DNA of 64,000 nucleotides from assembly GCA_009668225.1 (NCBI GenBank), contig WJYK01000018.1, positions 1 to 64,000 on the forward strand, written 5' to 3'. The translations under genes and the position numbers were made by a program. The stretch is from Enterobacteriaceae bacterium RIT693. Its GTDB lineage: Bacteria > Pseudomonadota > Gammaproteobacteria > Enterobacterales > Enterobacteriaceae. Positions 55,984 to 64,000 of the stretch are shown in pieces. The notes below the pieces were generated by a model. It saw only the letters and a program-made list of their open reading frames with translations, did not search any database and was not told where the DNA came from. Position 1 is the stretch's first letter; each line of letters starts with the position of its first letter.

Positions 55984-57614
55984 TTTACCCCCTGCCAGGT
56001 CGCGGACACTTTGATTTCCCCGCTGGCGCTGACGGTTCCCTGCCAGTCTTCATTACTCAGGCTAAACTGTGAGCTATAATCATCCATCGGGAAAAGTAGC
56101 TTAATGTTCGTTTTATAGTAATGACCGCTATCTTCACGCGCGTTCCAGGCAGTTTGCACCCAATTAGCACCGGTAATTTCAACAAGCTCCCCAGAACAAC
56201 TATTACGCTGACGAACTATCGCTCCTGTCTGCGAAGTAAAGGAGAGATAAGCCGGTATCGGGACGGCTAAACCGTTATCAGCCGAACGAAACAGGCAGTA
56301 TGGGATGCTGTCGACGCTGACGCCCTCTCCCAGCACCTGAGCGGTAATGGTATCCGCCTGGCGTACGGACGATGTCGTGACGGTATATTCAAATTCTATT
56401 GGTTCACTTTTGCCAATTCTGCCAGAGCGCCGAGGATGCGATTCCCCATCGGATGAGACAATACTTATCCCATACTCTTTAGGGATGATATTGACGCGGT
56501 TTGAGGTACTGAACTGATAAAAGCCGGATTCGGGCGTATTGGTATTGCGAAAGAAAAAGGTGAACAGAGAATCTTTGCCCGTCAGGTTAGCACCGGACTG
56601 CAGTACCTTTTGGAAAAAGGCCTTCGATAAAAAGACATGGAGCGCCCCCTCGCCGGGCGTAAAGATCTCCGAGTAGCGGGTAGTTGTGGTCGCGTAGTTG
56701 GAACGATAGTTTATCCAGCGGGCGCCATCTCCGCTAAATCTTACATCCGTTGCTGCCGGCGTAAAGCCCAGTGTGGCGGTGTCGATAACCAGAGTGGCCA
56801 TTATCGAGTTAATCACCTGAGACTGCTTCAAATTATACACAACCATTTTACAGGTGATGCCATCAACGCCGGCGACGATAGCCGTGCTGCACCATTGACC
56901 ATCATTAGTGAGCGACGGAGAGCCATCGCTTGCCACCCAAATTTCCGAGATAGAATTCGTATTAACCAGTGAAAGGTGACTAATTTTGGTGGACGTCAGG
57001 GTATAGGTTTCCCAGTACACCGCGCTATTATCCAGGTCCTTACAGCGTAAGCCGGAACCGTAGTCATAATCAGCTGAGCTTGAGCGCAAGGCGCACCAGT
57101 TAATTTCAAAAACGGAGTCGTTGCCAACGGGCTCAGTGCGGAAGTAATCATAAGCCGATGAAGAAAACAGCCCGTAAGGTTGATTACCGTTATAAATGGA
57201 ATTGCCGCTGCGCACATGATAAATGCCCTCTTTATCTACTGCATCAGCCGAGATAGCGCCATCAGCCGGGCAAGTGCTGCCGTTATTCATGCAGCGTAAT
57301 CCGCGAAACGGGGTATTTATCGGTGAGCGAGCGATCCATAAATCTACATAGCGATCGCTGCGGGTAGTGCCATACCCCATGTAGCCCAGACTTGTTTGGT
57401 TGGAGTTATAACGCATCCAGACATTGGAGCCTGAAAAGCGCGGATCCAGCCTCGTGGGCGTAATAAAATGCTCATTGTCCACCAGGTTTTCGATGAACAT
57501 ATAGCTGGTTGAGCCACTTCTTGTTGAACCGTTTACCGTCGCCGCGTTCGCAAAATATGACGTCAGTAAACCCACGGCGGCCAGGCTTAATGCGTACTTG
57601 AGTCCATCAGACAC
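55980..57614 (-). CDS. ecpD: ECP pilus tip adhesin EcpD
   Basis: The 544-residue protein has a signal peptide (SLAAVGLLTSYFANA) and a long beta-rich body with several Cys pairs, as in the EcpD tip subunit (547 residues in E. coli). It tips the pilus and binds host or abiotic surfaces. The start was set at GTG 57614, which overlaps the ecpC stop and has GAGGGG at the right distance; a longer frame to 57689 would overlap ecpC by 83 bases. The sequence is much diverged from E. coli in the middle, as expected for a surface adhesin. Confidence 0.9.
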   Translation of the reverse strand: MSDGLKYALSLAAVGLLTSYFANAATVNGSTRSGSTSYMFIENLVDNEHFITPTRLDPRFSGSNVWMRYNSNQTSLGYMGYGTTRSDRYVDLWIARSPINTPFRGLRCMNNGSTCPADGAISADAVDKEGIYHVRSGNSIYNGNQPYGLFSSSAYDYFRTEPVGNDSVFEINWCALRSSSADYDYGSGLRCKDLDNSAVYWETYTLTSTKISHLSLVNTNSISEIWVASDGSPSLTNDGQWCSTAIVAGVDGITCKMVVYNLKQSQVINSIMATLVIDTATLGFTPAATDVRFSGDGARWINYRSNYATTTTRYSEIFTPGEGALHVFLSKAFFQKVLQSGANLTGKDSLFTFFFRNTNTPESGFYQFSTSNRVNIIPKEYGISIVSSDGESHPRRSGRIGKSEPIEFEYTVTTSSVRQADTITAQVLGEGVSVDSIPYCLFRSADNGLAVPIPAYLSFTSQTGAIVRQRNSCSGELVEITGANWVQTAWNAREDSGHYYKTNIKLLFPMDDYSSQFSLSNEDWQGTVSASGEIKVSATWQGVK

Positions 57615-60141
57615 GCTTTTTCCCCTCTGGTCGCGACGCCATTTTTTGCTGCGGTTCACAGCGGATATCCCCCATCCAGATTGCCCCACGGGCGTTCCGT
57701 AAATTCAGCACAGCCTCACAGATACCTCCCCGCTCATCGACCAGGGTAATTACCGGATAACGCTTATCCACATCCATTGCGAATTCGCCCGTGGCATCCG
57801 TTTTCGTTTTGCCGATATGGTTATGAATCTCCACATTTGCAAAAGCGCCGCCATCGGCTTTCTGTATTCGTCCGAATACCGTGACCAGTTGTTTTATTTC
57901 CGGGTTAATAACGCCAATATTTCCCGGGTATAATACAACCCTGGAGTGGCGACCATTAACGATATCCACGCTATCCATTGATGTCTTATCGTTCATCAGC
58001 TCTATTCTATATTCAGCATAAGGAGGGAGGCTAATAAAGTTGCTTTTCCCTGAAAGGGAATAATGGCTACCATTAATTTGGGCAAGCATCGTACCGGCCT
58101 CGCTAAAGTGCGTGTTAATGACCACCCCAGAGCGCTCAGAACCTGTACCAAAATTCAAGCTTTGTGGCGTCAGTGCCACGCTCCCCTGAGAGCTATAGTT
58201 ATAGCTGGTGGTTTTATCGGAAGAGTGGGAAACAGAGAGGGTGCCGGCGTTATATTTTGTATCGTATGAAGCATACCCATTAGCTGCAAAACCGCCGTTG
58301 CCATTCCCTGTTTCGCTTTCACCTTTTTTTATTCGCTTTGAGACAGATGCCCCCGCTGAAGTCACGGGGCCGCTATCAAAACCTTTTTGCAATGTAGCAT
58401 TAGCCAACGTGCTGCCATTCTCGCTGGAGAAGCCGGCGCTTAACCAACTGGACAACGGTAAAGAGGCATTAATATTGACGTATTTTTCTTGCCGCTCGTT
58501 GCTTTCATGATAATGGTAGCGCTGCAGCCCCATATTTATTGATATTGTGGCATAGCGATTCGAAAATAAAGTCTGATGGTAATCGGCATTGGTGTAGGTA
58601 CTGGCATTATACTTATCTCTATTTCTACTCATTGAAAACGAACCTAACCACGGGGAAAACTTGTGCAAATTTATGCTGAATCCCACGGAAAAATAGTTAT
58701 CATTACGTAGCGGCAGCCTATCACCTATGTAGCCAATTTTTCGTGAAGACCAAAAACTTCCGTACCCATCAGGTATGGCAAGATTAGCGGTGCTGGTACT
58801 CTGGATACTTCCTTCCGTGGCGGCCAGCAACTGCTGATTCAGGTTAAAATAGTCAGTAAATGCAATATTAACTTCTGACTCGGTAACACCATTGCTATCA
58901 AAACCGTAAAACGTCGATTTCAGATCTACACCAGCGAGCCAGGGCTTAGTGTTATTGAAAGCGAGCCCCGCCAGCCACGTTTCTTTTTTACCGTAGTTGA
59001 TATTTCTTTTTTTCCTGTAATCCGTGTGATTATATTCCAGCATACCGCTGAAGATCTGCCAGCCAATATTATCGGTTAAGCTCGACTGCCGGGAGAAAGT
59101 TTTGTTGATCTGGGCAATTCGTGAATTAACCATTTTGCCGTTGACAACCACCTGTATTTCAACATCATATATTCCAAACGGCAGGCGTGCCGTATTGATT
59201 TCATAGCTCCCCATAGGGAAGTTCTGGATGCTTAATAAGCGCCCTTCACGGGAGACGTGAACCTCCCCTGCGGCGGGCAAAAAAGCAACGATGGGGATAA
59301 GTGATAACGTATTGTCTTCTATAAGCGTATTACTTACGTTGCCATAGCTGGCACCGTATATTCTACTGGAGTTCAGCGCGCTCATGCTGGCAATAGACTG
59401 CAGACTCCAGGTATCAATCATACCAACAGCAAGTCGATGCCCCTGATAGTCTCGCTCATACATGATGCGGTATAACTCGGTATTTTGGTTTGACGAGCCA
59501 AGACCATAGGCGGAACCATTAACGTTAAGATGATGCTCACGAAATGCGCTAGTGTTGTCCACGGTCAGGTAGCTGCTGGAGCTGTCCGTGTTTTGGTATT
59601 TATTGTAATAACTGCCGAAAGTGTAATTCAAAATGCTGGATGCCTGCGTGGCCGAGGACTCCCCCAGCAGATTACTACGTGGTAAAATAGCGGCGGCCAT
59701 TGCTTTTTTATTAACCGTCATCTCCAGATAAAAAGATTTCATATCGAGAGTCAGGAATGCATCGCGATTAATATAGATCTTACTTTCTTGATTGAAATTC
59801 CTTGCCTTTATTTCACCAAGCAGCTTATTAAGCTGTGGAGACAATTCCGTACGTTCAGGCTGTTCGCTCAATGAAATCTGATTCACCCAAAAAGCCCCAT
59901 CCCTGACTACAATAATCGCATCAGCTATTTTCTGGCGACTCCGCTCACCACTCGGCGTTCCATTATCATAGCGAATAAATACCGGAACGGTCATTCCCTG
60001 CTGCAGAGCATCAGCAAACACCGAAGGAATAATATAGTTATGAATTCTAACCGGCACTGACAGAGACGATGAAAACACTGGGTTCACAACAAAAAGCATG
60101 CCGAGATAAAAAGCCCCTTTTATATAACCAAGTCTCTCCAT
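57607..60141 (-). CDS. ecpC: ECP pilus outer-membrane usher EcpC
   Basis: The 844-residue usher has a signal peptide (ending near PVFSSSL), an N-terminal periplasmic domain, a large beta-barrel region with many aromatic repeats and a C-terminal carboxypeptidase-like/Ig domain (IQKADGGAFANVEIHNHIG) with a final CxxxV-LNLRNARGAIWMGDIRC part. Length fits EcpC (841). It exports and polymerises EcpA. ATG at 60141 with AAGGAAAAG. It overlaps ecpD by eight bases and follows ecpB after 17 bases. Confidence 0.92.
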   Translation of the reverse strand: MERLGYIKGAFYLGMLFVVNPVFSSSLSVPVRIHNYIIPSVFADALQQGMTVPVFIRYDNGTPSGERSRQKIADAIIVVRDGAFWVNQISLSEQPERTELSPQLNKLLGEIKARNFNQESKIYINRDAFLTLDMKSFYLEMTVNKKAMAAAILPRSNLLGESSATQASSILNYTFGSYYNKYQNTDSSSSYLTVDNTSAFREHHLNVNGSAYGLGSSNQNTELYRIMYERDYQGHRLAVGMIDTWSLQSIASMSALNSSRIYGASYGNVSNTLIEDNTLSLIPIVAFLPAAGEVHVSREGRLLSIQNFPMGSYEINTARLPFGIYDVEIQVVVNGKMVNSRIAQINKTFSRQSSLTDNIGWQIFSGMLEYNHTDYRKKRNINYGKKETWLAGLAFNNTKPWLAGVDLKSTFYGFDSNGVTESEVNIAFTDYFNLNQQLLAATEGSIQSTSTANLAIPDGYGSFWSSRKIGYIGDRLPLRNDNYFSVGFSINLHKFSPWLGSFSMSRNRDKYNASTYTNADYHQTLFSNRYATISINMGLQRYHYHESNERQEKYVNINASLPLSSWLSAGFSSENGSTLANATLQKGFDSGPVTSAGASVSKRIKKGESETGNGNGGFAANGYASYDTKYNAGTLSVSHSSDKTTSYNYSSQGSVALTPQSLNFGTGSERSGVVINTHFSEAGTMLAQINGSHYSLSGKSNFISLPPYAEYRIELMNDKTSMDSVDIVNGRHSRVVLYPGNIGVINPEIKQLVTVFGRIQKADGGAFANVEIHNHIGKTKTDATGEFAMDVDKRYPVITLVDERGGICEAVLNLRNARGAIWMGDIRCEPQQKMASRPEGKKRV

Positions 60142-60158
60142 AGACTTTTCCTTAAACT

Positions 60159-60836
60159 TTATTTTACGCTTATGAACTTCTCGTCATGCCAAATACCAAT
60201 GCGAGTTTTTTTATTTGCTATATCTGCATACTTTATTTTGACATTGACTCCAGGTTTTAAGTAATACCTCTCCCGGCACCCCTTCCCTATATCTTTATTC
60301 TTTTCGCTGCAGGGTCCATAAGCGATCACCCGGAATGATGCATTACCGGTGTTGGTTACCGTTCCGTTCTGATATTTAAAATCAAATGTCGTTTGTCTCG
60401 GTAATACAACCAGAAGAGTGCCAATAACCGCAGATGTTGTTGCCAACCCCTGCTTGCGATTTGATGTGGTATCATGCTCAGCAATAGGTTCATCCTGCCA
60501 TAGCAGGCGGTAATATCTTTCTTTGTTATCGCGTGGCCCGTTATAAATAAAGCGAAAATTCTCTTTAGTATGCCCGGGCAGAATCAGGCTCGCTGGCGTA
60601 GAGAGCAGTTCCGCTTTGCTATCCATACGAATAACAACACCATCCTCCATCGGGCTTGAAATTCTTTCCACGGTGACGCTAACAAAGCGCGCTGAATCCG
60701 TGTTGTTAGAGATCTCTTTTGATAAGACTGAACGCCCGGGATGCATCATAGAAGTGACCTCCCCAACGCTGACGGCGAAACCGGGAGAGGCAGCCATAGC
60801 CAGAAAGAGCAACGCAATCGGTTGTAATATTTTCAT
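60159..60836 (-). CDS. ecpB: ECP pilus chaperone EcpB
   Basis: This 225-residue chaperone has a signal peptide (SPGFAVSV), the PapD-like first domain with RFIYNGPRDNKERYYRLLWQ and a second domain with two Cys (GPCSEKNKDIGKGC). E. coli EcpB has 222 residues. It folds EcpA subunits in the periplasm for the usher. It lies between ecpA and ecpC on the same strand; the ATG has an A-rich leader with no strong ribosome site. Confidence 0.92.
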   Translation of the reverse strand: MKILQPIALLFLAMAASPGFAVSVGEVTSMMHPGRSVLSKEISNNTDSARFVSVTVERISSPMEDGVVIRMDSKAELLSTPASLILPGHTKENFRFIYNGPRDNKERYYRLLWQDEPIAEHDTTSNRKQGLATTSAVIGTLLVVLPRQTTFDFKYQNGTVTNTGNASFRVIAYGPCSEKNKDIGKGCRERYYLKPGVNVKIKYADIANKKTRIGIWHDEKFISVK

Positions 60837-60895
60837 ATCATTTTCTGTGTTAAACCAGAGAGGCCATAAAGACCCCTCCTTACCCTCATAAAGCC

Positions 60896-61477
60896 TTAGA
60901 TGATCCAGACCGCATTAAACTGCACCTTTACATCACCGTTCCAGTAACCGTCATTCAGGTTGGAGAACGCCTCAGCAGTGGTGCCATCGCTGGTAGCGGA
61001 GTCGACGGTGAAGGTGAATGTTCCCTGGGAAGAACTACGGCCGCTGCCGGCATAAGCCGAACTTACGGCAAGCGCATCCAGCCCCGCAGAAACATTACGG
61101 GCGATATCAATCAAGGTTGTCGGTGTAGTTTTGCTCAGTTTCACCCCATTCCATGCTACGCCCACATCCAGGGTCGAAGCATCAGTAGGGCGAGAAAGGG
61201 TGTTAGTCACAATCTGTGAAGTCAGCTTAAAGTCCGTCGCGCCACTTTGGCCCTGGAGAGTAATGTCAAACGCACCACTTTGCTGATTGAATGCTTCAAT
61301 ACCTTCTGCGTACTGGAAAGACAGTGGCTTCAGCGGGGTCACAACCAGAATGCTGGTTGTATCTTTGGTCGCAGAGGCATCCCAGGTCGCCGTTGCATAG
61401 GCCTTAGTTTCTGCGGCCATTGCGTTTGTACAAATAAAAGACGCAGCGATCAGACCAGCCAGAGTCAGTTTCTTCAT
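60896..61477 (-). CDS. ecpA: ECP (Mat) major pilin EcpA
   Basis: The 193-residue pilin has a signal peptide (CTNAMA-AETK) and the clear EcpA core: ATATWDASATKDTTSILVVT, PLSFQYAEGIEAFN and the C-terminal GDVKVQFNAVWI. E. coli EcpA ends GDVSVQFDATWTS. It forms the common pilus shaft in biofilm and host adhesion. AAGGG lies about eight bases before the ATG. No ecpR gene is seen upstream, unlike E. coli. Confidence 0.94.
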   Translation of the reverse strand: MKKLTLAGLIAASFICTNAMAAETKAYATATWDASATKDTTSILVVTPLKPLSFQYAEGIEAFNQQSGAFDITLQGQSGATDFKLTSQIVTNTLSRPTDASTLDVGVAWNGVKLSKTTPTTLIDIARNVSAGLDALAVSSAYAGSGRSSSQGTFTFTVDSATSDGTTAEAFSNLNDGYWNGDVKVQFNAVWII

Positions 61478-62241
61478 TTAATATACCCTTGTAAAAAATT
61501 AATCCGTTAACAGGGACGTTTTATTTATGCATTAACGCTATTCAATAAAAACATGCCACTCAAACGCTTATGAATTTGAGAAATAAAAATTGATAGCTAT
61601 CACTGCATTAATTTAATGCTTTACTTAAACACTAGTCGCATCCCAGCCCTACTTTTTAACAAGAAACACCGAGCATAAACAATAGATGAAAACATTCAAT
61701 ATACATGCAAACAAGAAGTAAAAACTATCAAAAGCGGAGAGCCGACGCCGATATCCACGGATGACATCGGTGCCCCTCACCCACAAGAAGCCCCATTTAA
61801 TCAATGAATTATATGAAAAACGATCTAATTATCATAAAGCCCCCAGGAAAGTCCCCGAAAAAAACGCATTGAACGGATATAAATAAGAATTTTTCCACCA
61901 TGAATATTTTTTAAGATGCCTTTTTCTGGATGCCTTACGGCGTCATTAATTAATCAGAGGTAATATAAAGCATGAATTCATAATTACCATGAATCCATGC
62001 AGCCTGGATGCATAATAAAAGTTTAAAGATGAAATTCACAACGCTATATTTCCATCCCAACATCTTCTCAGACTATGCCCTGGACATTTACTATAAAAAC
62101 AGGTTTTGCGGATTTTTAACACTCACAATGGCTGTAAGGCGGGAATAGCGAGGAGGGAATGCTGCGGTAAAAAGAGAACGTTAGTCGTAGCATCAGAAAA
62201 AAAGACAGATAAGTAAACCCCATCCGCCTTTTTATTAGCGT
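61478..62241. other. Large spacer between ecpA and the EF-G gene
   Basis: About 760 bases, AT-rich. It should hold the ecpA promoter. The LuxR-type regulator gene ecpR, which lies next to ecpA in E. coli, is not found, and no other reading frame of note is seen. I cannot assign a promoter with confidence. Confidence 0.55.
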
Positions 62242-64000
62242 TTAAGCGTTTGTACGGCTGGCAATAATAGCGTCTGCCACGTTGCGCGGCGCTTCAGCAT
62301 AGTGGTGGAACTCCATGCTGTAGGTCGCTCTCCCCTGCGACATTGAGCGCAGCGTGGTGGAGTAGCCAAACATCTCAGCCAGCGGCACATCGGCCCGGAT
62401 TATCTGGCTGCCAAACCGCTCTTCCATGCCCTGCACCATGCCGCGGCGGGAAGAGAGGTCGCCCATGATATTACCAGCGTACTCTTCCGGTGTTTCCACC
62501 TCGACGTGCATGACAGGCTCCAGAATGATCGGATCCGCCTTGCGCGCCGCATCCTTGAAGCCAAAAATCGCCGCCATCCTGAACGCCATTTCCGAAGAGT
62601 CAACGTCATGGTAAGAGCCAAAGGTTAGGGTGGCTTTGATGTCCACCACCGGATACCCGGCCAGCACGCCGGTGTTCATGGCTTCGCGCAGGCCTTTTTC
62701 CACGGAAGGAATGTACTCGCGCGGAACCACGCCCCCTTTAGTCGCATCTTCAAACACAAAGCCTTTACCCGGCTCCTGCGGCTCAAGCGTCAGCACCACG
62801 TGGCCGTACTGCCCTTTACCGCCGGACTGGCGCACAAATTTGCCTTCAACATCTTTCACCGTCTTGCGGATCGTTTCGCGGTAGGTAACCTGAGGCCGAC
62901 CGATGTTAGCCTCCACGCCAAACTCGCGCTTCATCCGGTCCACGATGATTTCCAGATGGAGTTCGCCCATGCCGGAGATAATCGTCTGGCCGGATTCCTC
63001 ATCCGTATGCAGCCGGAAAGAGGGATCTTCTGCCGCCAGACGCTGCAGCGCGATGCCCATTTTCTCCTGGTCAGCCTTGGTCTTCGGCTCGATAGCCAGT
63101 GAAATCACCGGCTCGGGGAACTCCATCCGCTCAAGGGTGATTACCGCATTCGGGTCAGTTAGCGTATCCCCCGTAGTGACGTCTTTCAGCCCGACGCAGG
63201 CGGCGATATCGCCGGCGCGAAGCTCGTCAACCTCATGCCTGTCGTTCGCGTGCATCTGCACGATGCGGCCAATACGCTCTTTTTTGCCTTTTACTGGGTT
63301 ATAAACCGAATCGCCTTTACGCAGCACGCCGGAATAAACTCGAATAAAGGTCAGCTGCCCAACGTACGGGTCGGTCATCAGCTTGAAAGCCAGCGCCGAG
63401 AACGGTTCTTCGTCGTTTGCGTGGCGTTCAATTGTCCGCCCTTTCTCGTCCACGCCCTGAATAGAAGGAATGTCGAGCGGAGAAGGCATCAGCTCAATAA
63501 CCGCATCCAGCATGCGCTGCACGCCTTTGTTTTTGAACGCGCTGCCGCACAGCATCGGCTGGATTTCCCCGGAGAGGGTGCGGGCTCGCAGGCCGACAAT
63601 AATGTCCGCCTCGCTCAGTTCGCCGGTTTCCAGGTATTTTTCCATTAGCTCATCGTTGGCCTCCGCCGCCGCAGACACCATTTTTTCCCGCCACTGCAGC
63701 GCGGTTTGCAGCAGATCTTCCGGCACCGGCGCATAGCTGAACGTCATGCCCTGGGTCGCGTCATCCCATAAAATGGCCCGCATTTTTATCAGGTCCACCA
63801 CACCGGTGAAGTTATCTTCTGCGCCAACGGGGATCACAATCGGCACCGGATTAGCCTTCAGGCGATCAATCATCATCTGTACCACACGGAAGAAATCGGC
63901 CCCCGGGCGGTCCATTTTATTGACGAACGCCAGGCGCGGCACGCCGTATTTGTTGGCCTGTCTCCAGACGGTTTCCGACTGCGGCTGCACGCCACCCACG
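62242..64000 (-). CDS. Elongation factor G paralogue, 5' end beyond window
   Basis: The visible 585 codons cover the end of the GTP-binding domain ([31 protein letters not shown] motif) and domains II to V of EF-G ([42 protein letters not shown]). EF-G moves tRNAs and mRNA on the ribosome. The sequence differs at many places from the E. coli str-operon EF-G and the neighbours are not rpsG or tuf, so this is likely a second EF-G gene. Domain II is complete, including the ribosome-recycling parts. The P-loop lies outside the window. Confidence 0.9.
   Translation of the reverse strand, partial: VGGVQPQSETVWRQANKYGVPRLAFVNKMDRPGADFFRVVQMMIDRLKANPVPIVIPVGAEDNFTGVVDLIKMRAILWDDATQGMTFSYAPVPEDLLQTALQWREKMVSAAAEANDELMEKYLETGELSEADIIVGLRARTLSGEIQPMLCGSAFKNKGVQRMLDAVIELMPSPLDIPSIQGVDEKGRTIERHANDEEPFSALAFKLMTDPYVGQLTFIRVYSGVLRKGDSVYNPVKGKKERIGRIVQMHANDRHEVDELRAGDIAACVGLKDVTTGDTLTDPNAVITLERMEFPEPVISLAIEPKTKADQEKMGIALQRLAAEDPSFRLHTDEESGQTIISGMGELHLEIIVDRMKREFGVEANIGRPQVTYRETIRKTVKDVEGKFVRQSGGKGQYGHVVLTLEPQEPGKGFVFEDATKGGVVPREYIPSVEKGLREAMNTGVLAGYPVVDIKATLTFGSYHDVDSSEMAFRMAAIFGFKDAARKADPIILEPVMHVEVETPEEYAGNIMGDLSSRRGMVQGMEERFGSQIIRADVPLAEMFGYSTTLRSMSQGRATYSMEFHHYAEAPRNVADAIIASRTNA

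Noticed and set aside
1..64000. CRISPR arrays and rRNA genes
   Set aside because: No regularly spaced direct repeats and no rRNA-like sequence were seen.

Overview
The window is chromosomal DNA from a member of the Enterobacteriaceae. The evidence is gene content and order: cbl-nac, amn, ldtA (erfK), yeeO and three identical tRNA-Asn(GUU) genes. These are the genes that cluster around the asn tRNA loci at about 44 min in Escherichia coli, here spread apart by inserted cargo. A LuxI/LuxR pair, scsABCD, a Tad locus, an ECP pilus operon and a second EF-G gene point to a genus such as Cedecea or a relative rather than E. coli itself. The genus is an inference.

Layout. 1-8243 (minus): Tad/Flp pilus operon flp-rcpC-rcpA-tadZ-tadA-tadB-tadC-tadD, tightly coupled, AT-rich and cut by the window edge inside tadD. 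8930-11828 (minus): a Zur-box-controlled zinc GTPase (zigA type) and a chemoreceptor with a clear sigma-28 promoter. 12213-14389: cbl and nac, the latter with a sigma-54 promoter and an NtrC site. 14436-17855: scsABCD (copper/thiol-disulfide). 18047-18122: tRNA-Asn 1. 18682-20032: convergent AHL synthase and LuxR receptor. 20183-23242: nitroreductase / monooxygenase / alcohol dehydrogenase operon with a divergent LysR gene. 23239-24876: second chemoreceptor. 25077-28334: amn and an M24 aminopeptidase. 28627-28702: tRNA-Asn 2. 28828-36628: putrescine catabolism (puuP-puuA divergent from puuDRCB, puuE absent). 36904-40993: DUF1471 protein, ldtA, ybdG, yeeO. 41191-41266: tRNA-Asn 3.

From tRNA-Asn 3 to a copy of its 3' end at about 54310 lies a putative 13-kb island. 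Its first part (41541-46213) is AT-rich and holds a frameshifted CoiA-like nuclease gene, a HEPN-like protein, a small protein with a possible Cys-His-Asp triad and an Mrr-type restriction endonuclease with a coiled-coil front. This is a plausible decayed or unstudied defence cluster. The rest carries an SfsB-type regulator, an AlkC-type DNA repair protein, a Crp-family regulator beside a purine nucleoside phosphorylase and NCS1 permease pair, and a LysR/MFS/DUF4440-like cluster. No integrase is seen.

54774-61477: an H-NS paralogue followed by the ecpABCDE pilus operon without ecpR. 62242-64000: 5'-truncated EF-G gene that is not in a str operon.

Special sequence features are a two-hairpin interspersed repeat (28374-28441 and 33599-33666), a 38-bp perfect palindrome (Zur box), sigma-28 and sigma-54 promoters and many intrinsic terminators. 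Family assignments come from reading the proteins against remembered families; no database search was run.
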